DNA from: Terrabacter aerolatus | GTDB lineage: Bacteria; Actinomycetota; Actinomycetes; Actinomycetales; Dermatophilaceae | Direction: 5' to 3' | Assembly (NCBI RefSeq): GCF_007991735.1 | Contig: NZ_BJYX01000001.1 | Span: 310,001 to 374,000, forward strand | DNA: 64,000 nucleotides | Shown here: positions 8,176 through 16,145 of the stretch, in pieces | Position numbering within the stretch: position 1 is the stretch's first letter | How the letters are laid out: the number at the start of each line of letters is the position of its first letter | The notes under the pieces: model-generated | What the model was told of the DNA's origin: nothing | Database searches by the model: none | What the model saw: only the letters and a program-made list of their open reading frames with translations | Made by a program: the position numbers and the translations under genes

Positions 8176-9746
8176 GACCGCGTCCTTCCGATGCAGGTGC
8201 GCAGCGCGCGGATGCCCCGCTTGCGCATGGCGGGCGCCGAGACGTCGGTCAGGCCGCCCTCGTCGATGAGGGCGGCCGCGAGCTCGGCGGCGAAGACCGG
8301 GGTCGCGAACGACGTGCCGCTCCACACCCCGAACCCCCCGGTGTAGTCGTCGGGGTCCACCGTGCAGCGCACCGTGCCGTCGGCGGAGACCTGCGAGGAG
8401 GGCTGGCCCATGCCGTTGGTGAGCGGCAGGGTGCTGACGACGGAGACTCCGGAGCGCACGGCGCTGACCACCGTCAGGGTGTTGGAGAAGAGCGCGACGG
8501 TCGTGCCGTCGGGGTTGGTCGCGCCGACGCTGGCGAGCGGCGGCACCGACTTCTTCGTGACGCGCTGCGGCGGTGCCGCGGCGAGCGCGGCCGGCACGAA
8601 CGGGCTGGAGGTGCCGTCGTTGCCGACGCCCGCCACGACGAGGATGCCGTGCTCGGCGAACCGGTCGAGCAGGTCGGCGACCGGGCCGGAGGTGTAGCTG
8701 CTGTCCTCGGCGTAGTAGCCGAGCGAGAGGGACAGCACGTCGACGACCTCGGACGGGTCGTCGTTGTCCTGCCCGTGCACGTGCCGGTCGAGCAGGGCCT
8801 GCAGGACGTCGAGCATGACGCTCTCGTCGACGATGCCGTCGTCGCCCATGACCGGGATCGACAGGATCGTCGCCTCCGGGCAGCCCTGGCGGACCAGACC
8901 GGCGATGAAGGTGGCGTGCCCCTGGAGCAGCCCGACGGGCTCGGACGGCGCTGGCACCGTGATGGGCGGGGTGGCGGACGGGGTGGCGGACGGGTCGCCC
9001 GGCCCGGTCAGCAGCGGCACGAGACGGCCGTTCTCGAGCACCATCCGGAGCACGCCCGAGTCGCGCTTGAACCACGGGTGACCCGCGATCGCGGTGTCGG
9101 GGACGACGACGACCGGGCTGCGGTCGACCGGCCTCGCGCGCAGCCGCGGGTCGGGCAGGGCCAGGGCCACCGGCATACGACCCCCGCGACCGGGCACGGA
9201 GTACTCCTCGAGCGCGGATCCTCCGACCCCACCCCAGTAGCCGCCGACCCCGCCCCAGTAACCCCCGACGCCACCCCAGTAGCCGCCGACCCCGCCCCAG
9301 TAGCCGTCGGCCGGCCGGAGCACGTGCTCGAGGCTCAGCAGCTCGGCCACCGGCTCGGCGGACTGGCGCAGCTGCTGGAGCACCCTCCACGCGTCGACGG
9401 AGTCGATCGCCCGAGCCGGCGTCAGCGTGATGCTCGTGCCCCACGAGTCCCCCTGGAGGTCGCGCGCCTCGCCGTCGGGACGTGGCGTCACCCGGAAGTC
9501 GAGCTCGAGCTTGGCGAGCGCCGCGCGCAGGTCGCCGAGACCGCGGGTGGCCCCGCCTCCCGGGGCGGCGCGCACGAGGAGACGGTCCGAGAGGTAGAGG
9601 GCCGGCAGCGGTGCGCGGCCGTCGGTGAGGCGCATCGCCGTGGCGGGGTCGAGGGCGCGGACGGGAGGACGCTCCGGCCGACGGGAGCCGTCGCTCGCAC
9701 CGTCGCCGTTCGCGCCCCGGGGGGCGTCGGGACCCGACTCTGACAT
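8172..9746 (-). CDS. S8 (subtilisin-like) serine peptidase with YWGGVGG repeats
   Basis: The start is the ATG at 9746, because AGGAG lies eight bases upstream; a longer frame to 9836 lacks this. The product has 524 residues. An N-terminal domain of about 145 residues is followed by four tandem YWGGVGG units (residues about 149-176) and then the S8 catalytic domain. The triad is visible as Asp in VVVVPDTAIAG, His in LQGHATFIAGL and Ser in WSGTSFATPVF. The insert PSATPSATPPITVPAPSEP looks like a flexible loop. There is no signal peptide, so the enzyme is probably cytoplasmic, unlike secreted subtilisins and mycosins. It is the first gene of the operon with the sigma factor, the transthyretin-like protein and the CHAT protease. 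Confidence 0.88.
   Translation of the reverse strand: MSESGPDAPRGANGDGASDGSRRPERPPVRALDPATAMRLTDGRAPLPALYLSDRLLVRAAPGGGATRGLGDLRAALAKLELDFRVTPRPDGEARDLQGDSWGTSITLTPARAIDSVDAWRVLQQLRQSAEPVAELLSLEHVLRPADGYWGGVGGYWGGVGGYWGGVGGYWGGVGGSALEEYSVPGRGGRMPVALALPDPRLRARPVDRSPVVVVPDTAIAGHPWFKRDSGVLRMVLENGRLVPLLTGPGDPSATPSATPPITVPAPSEPVGLLQGHATFIAGLVRQGCPEATILSIPVMGDDGIVDESVMLDVLQALLDRHVHGQDNDDPSEVVDVLSLSLGYYAEDSSYTSGPVADLLDRFAEHGILVVAGVGNDGTSSPFVPAALAAAPPQRVTKKSVPPLASVGATNPDGTTVALFSNTLTVVSAVRSGVSVVSTLPLTNGMGQPSSQVSADGTVRCTVDPDDYTGGFGVWSGTSFATPVFAAELAAALIDEGGLTDVSAPAMRKRGIRALRTCIGRTRS
9219..9302 (-). repeat. Four tandem 21-bp units encoding YWGGVGG inside the S8 peptidase
   Basis: Four near-identical 21-bp direct repeats, read on the minus strand as Tyr-Trp-Gly-Gly-Val-Gly-Gly. 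Synonymous differences between the copies show they are not a very recent slippage product. They sit at the junction of the N-terminal and catalytic domains, a place where a propeptide or regulatory segment would be cut. Confidence 0.9.
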
Positions 9747-10206
9747 CGACGACTCCTGCTGGTTGGTCCGAGGGCGGATGGTCTTGGAAAGACCCTTACA
9801 CCCGACTGAGTGCGCGTGCTCGGTTTCCTGATACATCGGCCCTCATCGGGGCCTTCGGAAAGTTCCTCCGAAAATGTTCGCCCGGGCAGGTATCAGGCGC
9901 TCGCCCCCGCACTCTGGGTGGTCAGGGGGAACGGTCACCGGGCTGCTTCGGGGCGCTGCGGAGGGGCAGCAGGCCCGGTGACCTCGCAGGGGATCGGGAC
10001 TTCCAGGGGGCAGTCCCGTCCGTGGGGCGTCGGGCCTGGCAGCACCGGCGCCCCCTCCCCCTGCCCATGAGGGCGGATCGTGACATAGCGGTACAAGCGG
10101 GGCGTATGCCGTGCCGCGCGTCGCGCTCGCGCGCTCGCCCGGGTCGGCGCATACTTCACGGACGTGGCGGACGTCAGGGCCTGCCACGTGAGCTCAGGGG
10201 AGACAG
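9747..10206. promoter_or_regulatory. 460-bp divergent intergenic region (S8 operon / lipoprotein)
   Basis: No convincing gene is seen. The region must carry the promoter of the S8-sigma-CHAT operon (leftward) and that of the lipoprotein (rightward). A short inverted repeat, TTCGGA-aagttcc-TCCGAA, lies at about 9854-9872. A copy of the GTATGCCG octamer occurs at 10104. The rightward leader contains a run (GTGACATAGCGGTACAAG, 10079-10096) that could hold a -10 element. No ECF-type consensus can be assigned. Confidence 0.4.
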
Positions 10207-11022
10207 ATGCAGGTCAGCGCAGTCGTTCGCAACGGTGGCAGGCGGGGGGCCGGGTTCGCCTCTGCGGCAACGGCCGCCGTCCTGGCCCTCACGCTCTCGG
10301 CGTGCACCGCCACCTCGCCCGGGACGACCTCCGCCGTCGAGTCCCCCACCGTCGGCACGACGACCACGACCGCGGACGGTGCGGTCGACGTGGGCTCGAC
10401 CGAACCCACCGGCCCGCTCCCGACGGTGACCGCCGACCCGCTGACCCCGACGAAGCCGACCCCGAGCGCGAGCACGCCCAGCAGCGCGCCGAGCACCCCG
10501 AGCACCCCGAGCAGCGCGCCCACGACGACGGTGGCGCCGACCGACCCGGGGAGCGTGGCGGGCTCGTGCGGGCGGACGCTGCCCGCCTACCCCGTGCTCC
10601 AGCCGGGGGCGACCGGGCCGGCCGTGCGGGCCCTGCAGTGCTTCCTCAACGACGCGGACTACGGGCCGGTCGCCGTCGACGGCGTCTACGGCGCCCAGAC
10701 CCGCGCTGCCGTCCGGAAGGTCGAGGCCGGCTTCGAGGGGCCGCCACCCAAGCCCGGCCGCATCGACGCCGGCACGTGGGTGCTGCTCATCTCGCGCACG
10801 CTCGGCGACCAGACTCTCAAGTCCGGGTCGAAGGGCGCCGAGGTCGTGACGCTCCAGCGCGCCCTGCGCGCGGCCGGTGGCACCCTCACCGTCGACGGCA
10901 CCTTCGGCGAGCAGACGAAGAAGGTCGTGCAGCGCTTCCAGCAGGCCAACCGCGTCGGTGCCGACGGCGTCGTCGGCCAGGACACGCTCTTCCTGCTCAA
11001 GATGGGCGCGACGATCGGCTGA
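10207..11022 (+). CDS. Peptidoglycan-binding lipoprotein (two PG_binding_1 domains)
   Basis: 271 residues. The N-terminal signal ends in a lipobox, LTLSAC, with Cys about residue 33. A long Ser/Thr/Pro-rich spacer (residues about 35-115) would let the protein span the wall. Two PG_binding_1 repeats follow. The first is AVRALQCFLNDADYGPVAVD then GVYGAQTRAAV; the second is VVTLQRALRAAGGTLTVDGT then FGEQTKKVVQRFQQAN. No catalytic domain is seen, so a structural or scaffolding role at the cell wall is likely. GGGGAGA lies just before the ATG. Confidence 0.85.
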   Translation: MQVSAVVRNGGRRGAGFASAATAAVLALTLSACTATSPGTTSAVESPTVGTTTTTADGAVDVGSTEPTGPLPTVTADPLTPTKPTPSASTPSSAPSTPSTPSSAPTTTVAPTDPGSVAGSCGRTLPAYPVLQPGATGPAVRALQCFLNDADYGPVAVDGVYGAQTRAAVRKVEAGFEGPPPKPGRIDAGTWVLLISRTLGDQTLKSGSKGAEVVTLQRALRAAGGTLTVDGTFGEQTKKVVQRFQQANRVGADGVVGQDTLFLLKMGATIG

Positions 11023-11029
11023 CCGTCGA

Positions 11030-11044
11030 CCGACCCCGGGTCGG
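11030..11044. terminator. Short GC hairpin between convergent genes
   Basis: CCGACC-CCG-GGTCGG, six perfect base pairs, lies in the 24-bp gap between the lipoprotein and pheA, which converge here. It may terminate transcription from either side. There is no U-tract. Confidence 0.4.
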
Positions 11045-11046
11045 CC

Positions 11047-11994
11047 TCAGGCCCGCAGGTCCTCGAGCCAGGCCCGCGCGTGGTCGAAGTCCGCGTCGGT
11101 CGTGCCGGGCCTGGTGTCCGGCCGGCCCCTGTCGGCGCGCGGATAGGACCCGAGGAAGCGCACCTCGGCGCAGACCCGCCGGAGGCCCATGAGGGTCTCA
11201 CCGACCCGGGCGTCGAGGACGTGGCCCTCGAAGTCGATGGAGAAGCAGTACGAGCCCATGGCCGCCCCGGTGGGTCGCGACTCGAGCCTGGTCATGTTGA
11301 CGCCGCGCACCGCGAACTGCTCGAGCAGCTCGAGCAGGCCACCCGCGTGGTCCTCGCGCTGGAAGAGCACGATGGTCGTCTTGTCGGCGCCGGTCGGCTC
11401 GGGCAGCGTGCCCGGGCGCGCGACGAGGACGAAGCGCGTCACCGCCGACGCGTTGTCGCCGATGTCCTCGGCGAGGACCTCGAGCCCCTCGTTGCTCGCC
11501 GCGACGGGTGCGCACACGCCGGCGTCGAACATCACCTCGCCCGGCTGGGCGAGGGCGGCCGCGCTCGCGGCCGTCGACAGCGTGGGGACGTAGGCCGCGT
11601 CCGGGAGGTGGCGCCCCATCCAGCCGCGCACCTGGGCCCAGGCGTGCGAGTGGGTGCCGACCGTGCGCACCTCCGCGAGCGGCATACCGGGTCGGGCGCA
11701 GAGCACGAAGGTGATGGGGACGAGCACCTCCCCGATGACGACGAGCGGCTCGCCCGTCGCCAGCGAGTCGAGGGTCGCGGAGACACCCCCCTCGACGGAG
11801 TTCTCGATGGGCACCATGGCGGCGTCGATGTCGCCGGCGCGCAGGGCCGACAGCGCGGCGTCGACCGACCCGAACGGCAGGTGCTCGCGACCCTCGGCGG
11901 CGTCCCACGCGTCGAGCGCCATCTGAGTGAACGTGCCACGGGGACCGAGGTAGCCGAAGCGGTGCAGCTGGTCGGGCGTGCGGGGTGGCGTCAC
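11047..11994 (-). CDS. pheA: Prephenate dehydratase
   Basis: 315 residues from a GTG. It converts prephenate to phenylpyruvate in phenylalanine synthesis. The catalytic PDT domain is clear: FGYLGPRGTFTQMAL at the N-terminus, MVPIENSVEGGVSATLDSL near residues 60-80 and AAALAQPG. The C-terminal ACT domain contains GVNMTRLESRPT, the phenylalanine-binding ESRP motif for feedback inhibition. It is a stand-alone monofunctional enzyme, as usual in Actinobacteria. The GTG overlaps the stop of the DUF4446 gene (GTGA), so the two are coupled. Confidence 0.95.
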   Translation of the reverse strand: MTPPRTPDQLHRFGYLGPRGTFTQMALDAWDAAEGREHLPFGSVDAALSALRAGDIDAAMVPIENSVEGGVSATLDSLATGEPLVVIGEVLVPITFVLCARPGMPLAEVRTVGTHSHAWAQVRGWMGRHLPDAAYVPTLSTAASAAALAQPGEVMFDAGVCAPVAASNEGLEVLAEDIGDNASAVTRFVLVARPGTLPEPTGADKTTIVLFQREDHAGGLLELLEQFAVRGVNMTRLESRPTGAAMGSYCFSIDFEGHVLDARVGETLMGLRRVCAEVRFLGSYPRADRGRPDTRPGTTDADFDHARAWLEDLRA

Positions 11995-12500
11995 GACGCG
12001 TCCTCCGTGCGGTCGGGGAGGCGGGTCGCCGAGGCCAGCGCCTGCTGCTCCTCGGGCGTCAGGGTGATGCTCGAGCGGCCACCGACGATGCCCTTGGCAT
12101 AGGTGCGGGACTCGCCGCGGGCGTGGATCGAGCTGAGCACGATGCCGTCGCCGAGGTCGTCGACGATGGCGGCCGAGAAGGACAGGCGACCGCCCATGTC
12201 GCCGAAGGCGTCGTAGCGCACGACGGCGACGTTGCGCAGGCTCTGGCGCACGTCCTCCTCGGCGCTCGCGACGTGCTCGCGCAGGCGGGTCAGCTCGGCC
12301 GTGAGCCGCTCGATGCGGTGGTTCTGGGTGGCGGCCACGCGGGCGATGTCGGTCTGGCCGTCGCCGCCGAGGGCGGCGAAGTCGCGGCGCACGCCGGCGA
12401 GCCGGAGCTGGGCGCCGACGGCGAGGGCCAGGGCGAGCAGCGCGACGACGACGGCCGCGATGGCCAGGGTCGTCAGCGTCGAGGCGTCCACGATCGGCAA
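11991..12500 (-). CDS. DUF4446 family membrane-anchored protein
   Basis: 169 residues. One N-terminal transmembrane helix (residues about 10-32) is followed by a coiled-coil-like stretch (HRIERLTAELTRLREHV) and the DUF4446 core (VVRYDAFGDMGGRLSFSAAI, then SRTYAKGIVGGRSSI). The function of the family is unknown. It lies upstream of and overlaps pheA, a gene pair seen often in Actinobacteria. Confidence 0.85.
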   Translation of the reverse strand: MPIVDASTLTTLAIAAVVVALLALALAVGAQLRLAGVRRDFAALGGDGQTDIARVAATQNHRIERLTAELTRLREHVASAEEDVRQSLRNVAVVRYDAFGDMGGRLSFSAAIVDDLGDGIVLSSIHARGESRTYAKGIVGGRSSITLTPEEQQALASATRLPDRTEDAS

Positions 12501-12588
12501 GGGTAGCCGGGGCCGCCGGGGCCGTCCCGACGATTCCAGCCCGTGACCTCACCACCGGGGTACAGGCCCGGTTTGTAGTCTGTCCCCC

Positions 12589-14781
12589 GTGATCCGCCGC
12601 CACCCCGTCAAGACGCTCGTCGTCCTGCTCCTGGTGATGGTGGCTGCGCTCACGCTCGCCTACGTGGGGCGCACCACCGTCCCCGTCCCGCCCACCACGC
12701 AGCCCAAGCCCGGCGAGTCGCTCGTCGTCATCGGGCTCGGCGGTCTGTCGTGGGACGACGTCTCCGCCGAGGACACCCCGACGCTCTGGGGGCTGCTCCG
12801 CGACGGCTCGGCCGCCTCGGTGTCGGTCAAGACCCTGCGCCTGACGACGTGCCCCACCGATGGCTGGGCCACCGTCTCGGCCGGCGAGGCGGCCGGCCCC
12901 GACACCCCCGAGGCCCGGCCGCAGTGCTCGCCGCTGCCCTCGATCGCCGGCAGCGCGACCTCGGGCTTCCGCGTCATCGGCTTCGACGCGCTCGCGACCG
13001 CGTCGCGCGAGGCGGAGTTCCGGGCGCAGCTCGGCCTGCTCGGTGACAGCTTCGCGGCCGACAAGACGTGCATCCAGGCCATCGGGCCGGGCGCGGGGCT
13101 CGCCGCCGCCACGTCCGACGGCAAGGTCGCGAAGTACTCCCCCTTCCAGGCGACCACCCTCGTCTCGGACCTCGCCCAGTGCCCGGTGACCATCGTCGAC
13201 GTCGGCGGGATCGACCGGACCGACCCGAACCCGACCCGGCACCTCGAGCTCATCAACGGCATCGAGCGGCGCATCGGGCTCGTCATGGACGCGATGCCCA
13301 ACGGGGCCGACCTCGTCGTGGCCGGCCTCGCCGACCGCGACCAGCAGGAGCGGCTCCGGCTGCTGACGGCGAGCGGCCCGCACTACGGCCCCGGACTCCT
13401 GGCGTCGGCGTCGACGCGGCTGACGGGCGTCGCCCAGCTGTCCGACATCACCGCGACGATCCTCCAGCGTGGCGGGGTCGAGCCCAAGGAGGCCATCGGG
13501 GGCCGGGCCCTCAGCGTCGTGCCGTCGGCCAACAACAGCGAGTCCACGGCGGCGAGCAAGCTCGTCGTCCTGACCGACATCGACACCAAGGCCGACGCGA
13601 TGCACCGCATCGTCGCGCCCTTCCTCACCATCTGGCTCGTCGGCACGGCCCTGCCCATGCTCGTGCTGTGGCTCGTCATCCGCAGGGCGCGCCCGTGGAA
13701 CCGTCGCTTCACCCGCGCCCGCGTGCTGCGCCTCGTCAGGCTCGTCGGCCTCGCCTCGGCCGCGATGCCGGCCGCGACCTTCCTCGCCAACCTCGTCCCG
13801 TGGTGGCGGTGGTCGACCAGCTCCCTCGTGCTCGTCCCGGTGCTGCTCGTCCTCGTGCTCGTCATCAGCGCGCTGCTCACCCTCGTCTGCCTCCGGGGCC
13901 CGTGGAGCAGCTCGGCGCTCGGGCCGCTGGCGGCGATGTCGGCCATCACCGCCGGCGTCATCGGCGTCGACCTGCTCACCGGGTCGCGCCTGCAGATCTC
14001 CTCGATCTTCGGCCTCCAGCCCCTCGTCGGTGGTCGGTTCTACGGCATGGGCAACGTCGCCTTCGCGTTGTATGCCGCCGCCGTCCTCATGCTCTGCGCC
14101 GCCCTCGCGCACGCGCTGGTCCGGCGCGGAGCACCGCGCCTGGCCGTCTTCGCCGTCGTCGTCGTCGGTGGCGTGGCTCTCGCCGTCGACGTGCTCCCCG
14201 CCTGGGGCGCCGACTTCGGCGGTCCGATCGCGCTCGTGCCGGCGCTGGGCTACCTCCTCCTCGGGGTCCTGGGCTGGCGCACGTCGGTGCGCAACGTCGG
14301 GGTCGTGCTCGTCGTCGCTGCCCTCGTCGTCGGGCTCGTCTCCTACCTCGACTGGCGACGGCCCGAGGCCGAGCGCTCGCACCCGGGCCGGTTCTTCCAG
14401 ACGGTCATCGACGGTGGGGCGTGGGACGTGCTGTCCCGCAAGCTCTGGGCCAACGTCGAGCTCGCGATCCAGATGCCGGTGCTGCTCGTCGTCGTGACGG
14501 TGCTCATGGTCGTCGCCGTCATGATCGTGCTGCGGCCGGGGATCCTCGGCACCGAGCCGCTGCGGCGCCTCCTCGAGGAGGCCCCGATCATGCGTCGAGG
14601 GCTGCTCTCGGTCATCGTCATGGCCGTCATCGGCTTCCTCACCAACGACTCGGGGGCCGCCATCCCGCCGGTCGCGGCCATCTTCACGGTGCCGCTCGTC
14701 GCGTCGGCCGTCATGCACTTCCTGTCCATCGAGGCCCGCAACGCCCCGGTCCGCCGCCGCCGCGACCGCCACCACATCTGA
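12589..14781 (+). CDS. Polytopic membrane protein with extracytoplasmic alkaline-phosphatase-like domain
   Basis: 730 residues from a GTG. An N-terminal signal anchor (residues about 9-25) is followed by a domain of about 310 residues resembling the alkaline phosphatase superfamily: LVVIGLGGLSWDDV with the metal-binding-like Asp pair, TPTLWGLLRDGSAAS, and later LVVAGLADRD. At least eight transmembrane helices fill residues about 340-720. A basic C-terminus (RRRRDRHH) ends the protein. Substrate and role are not known; a cell-envelope lipid or glycan function is plausible. A TAGTCT hexamer 9 bp before the GTG may be a -10 box. The gene is followed 10 bp later by pyrE. Confidence 0.7.
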   Translation: MIRRHPVKTLVVLLLVMVAALTLAYVGRTTVPVPPTTQPKPGESLVVIGLGGLSWDDVSAEDTPTLWGLLRDGSAASVSVKTLRLTTCPTDGWATVSAGEAAGPDTPEARPQCSPLPSIAGSATSGFRVIGFDALATASREAEFRAQLGLLGDSFAADKTCIQAIGPGAGLAAATSDGKVAKYSPFQATTLVSDLAQCPVTIVDVGGIDRTDPNPTRHLELINGIERRIGLVMDAMPNGADLVVAGLADRDQQERLRLLTASGPHYGPGLLASASTRLTGVAQLSDITATILQRGGVEPKEAIGGRALSVVPSANNSESTAASKLVVLTDIDTKADAMHRIVAPFLTIWLVGTALPMLVLWLVIRRARPWNRRFTRARVLRLVRLVGLASAAMPAATFLANLVPWWRWSTSSLVLVPVLLVLVLVISALLTLVCLRGPWSSSALGPLAAMSAITAGVIGVDLLTGSRLQISSIFGLQPLVGGRFYGMGNVAFALYAAAVLMLCAALAHALVRRGAPRLAVFAVVVVGGVALAVDVLPAWGADFGGPIALVPALGYLLLGVLGWRTSVRNVGVVLVVAALVVGLVSYLDWRRPEAERSHPGRFFQTVIDGGAWDVLSRKLWANVELAIQMPVLLVVVTVLMVVAVMIVLRPGILGTEPLRRLLEEAPIMRRGLLSVIVMAVIGFLTNDSGAAIPPVAAIFTVPLVASAVMHFLSIEARNAPVRRRRDRHHI

Positions 14782-14791
14782 GGAGCGACCC

Positions 14792-15376
14792 GTGACGGAC
14801 CAGCAGCCCGACGTCCCCGACGAGCCGGCCGTGCTGACCGAGCCGGCCGTGCTGGCCGAGCTGGCCCGTGACATCGACCGGGTCTGCCGCCTCGAGGGCG
14901 AGTTCGTCGTCCGGTCCGGCGCCGTCGTCCCGGAGTACTTCGACAAGTACCTCTTCGAGTCCGACCCGGTCCTGCTGCGCCGCGTGGCCGAGGCCATGGT
15001 GCGGCTCGTGCCCGACGACACCGACCTGCTCGGCGGCCTCGAGCTCGGTGGGGTGCCCATCGCGACGATGATGAGCAGCCTGACCGGACTGCCCGCGCTC
15101 TTCGTCCGCAAGGCCCCCAAGGCGTACGGCACCCGCCGGCTCGCCGAGGGCGCCGACGTGGACGGGCGCCGGATCACGCTCGTCGAGGACATCGTCACGA
15201 CGGGCGGGGCGGTGCGGGACGCGACGGCCGTGCTCCGCGAGCAGGGCGCCACCGTCGAGGTGGTCGTGTGCACGATCGACCGCAGCGAGCCGGGGGCCAA
15301 CCGGCTGCACGAGCTCGGCCTGCAGACCCGGTCGGTGCTGACCCGGGCCGACCTCGACCGCGCCAGGACGGCCTGA
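14792..15376 (+). CDS. pyrE: Orotate phosphoribosyltransferase
   Basis: 194 residues. It transfers phosphoribose from PRPP to orotate in pyrimidine synthesis. The PRPP-binding motif is ITLVEDIVTTGGAV (residues about 128-141); the catalytic loop region is LFVRKAPKAYGTRRLAEG and FDKYLFESDP is the N-terminal family motif. The N-terminus carries an 8-residue near-duplicate (EPAVLTEPAVLAEL). The gene lies directly after the membrane protein gene and probably shares its transcript. Small direct repeats of GTCAGCCGGGGGC follow the stop. Confidence 0.93.
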   Translation: MTDQQPDVPDEPAVLTEPAVLAELARDIDRVCRLEGEFVVRSGAVVPEYFDKYLFESDPVLLRRVAEAMVRLVPDDTDLLGGLELGGVPIATMMSSLTGLPALFVRKAPKAYGTRRLAEGADVDGRRITLVEDIVTTGGAVRDATAVLREQGATVEVVVCTIDRSEPGANRLHELGLQTRSVLTRADLDRARTA

Positions 15377-15399
15377 GCCGGGGGCGTCAGCCGGGGGCG

Positions 15400-16131
15400 T
15401 CAGCCGGGGCCGAGGCGGCGTCGCAGCCGACGCACTCCGAGGGCGACGGCGACGTCGCGGTACTGCGCGGCCCGGTGCACCTGGGAGCGCCAGTCGGTGC
15501 CGGTGACCCGGTGCTGCAGGTCGCAGGGCACCTCGAGGATGGTGAGGCCGGCGTCGAGCACGTCCACGGTCATGCCGACCTCGACGCCCCAGCCCCGGGC
15601 GAACGGGGTCGCTGCGGTGATGGCGGCCGGCGACAGGCAGCGCATGCCCGAGAGCGGCTGCTCGGGTGACCAGCCGGTCAGCTCCTCGATGCCGCGCCGG
15701 GCCAGGCCGACGACGAGGCCGTGGCCGCCGGCGCTGCCCTTCTGCTGCGGCAGCGTCGCGATGGTGAGGTCGGCCTCCCCCCGGGCCACCGGGCCGACGA
15801 GCGCACCGACCGCCTGGGCCGAGGCCTCGAGGTCGGCGTCGACGAAGAGCACGGCGGCCCTCTCGTCGAGGCGCCCGACGCGGCGCAGCCCGCTGACCCG
15901 GCCGAGGCCGCTCATCATGGCGTCGGCCTTGCCGTGGTTGCGCGGGTGGCGCACCACCTCGGCGCCCTCGCGCGCCGCGATGGTGGCGGTGCCGTCGGTC
16001 GAGCCGTCGTCGACGACGACGACCGCCCGGACGCCCGGGATGGCCCGGACGCCGCGGATCGTCTCGGCGATCCGGGCCGCCTCGTCCTTGGCCGGGATGA
16101 CGACGGCGACGGGCATCGGCGAGGTCGTCAT
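15400..16131 (-). CDS. Family 2 glycosyltransferase (GT-A fold)
   Basis: 243 residues from the ATG at 16131, chosen because similarity to the GT2 fold starts at VAVVIPAKDEAARI. Nucleotide-sugar motifs are VVVVDDGSTDGT (residues about 35-46) and the DxD equivalent FVDADLEA (about 90). It is soluble with no transmembrane helix, which resembles dolichol-phosphate-mannose-synthase-like enzymes and glucosyl-3-phosphoglycerate synthases. The acceptor cannot be told. It is 14 bp downstream of the DUF5926 gene and probably co-transcribed. Confidence 0.82.
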   Translation of the reverse strand: MTTSPMPVAVVIPAKDEAARIAETIRGVRAIPGVRAVVVVDDGSTDGTATIAAREGAEVVRHPRNHGKADAMMSGLGRVSGLRRVGRLDERAAVLFVDADLEASAQAVGALVGPVARGEADLTIATLPQQKGSAGGHGLVVGLARRGIEELTGWSPEQPLSGMRCLSPAAITAATPFARGWGVEVGMTVDVLDAGLTILEVPCDLQHRVTGTDWRSQVHRAAQYRDVAVALGVRRLRRRLGPG

Positions 16132-16145
16132 CGTCGGCCGCCGGC

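Noticed and set aside
9747-9836. Longer S8 peptidase start at 9836
   Set aside because: The extra 30 residues have no family similarity, and the ATG at 9746 has a good AGGAG site.
9843-10187. A 114-codon minus-strand frame in the intergenic region
   Set aside because: No ribosome site, no recognisable domain, atypical codon use; the region looks regulatory.
11047-15300. A 1417-codon open frame on the minus strand
   Set aside because: Only its 3' part is pheA. The rest lies opposite or out of frame with the membrane protein and pyrE genes, has low-complexity Arg/Asp/Glu composition and arises from GC-rich antisense frames.
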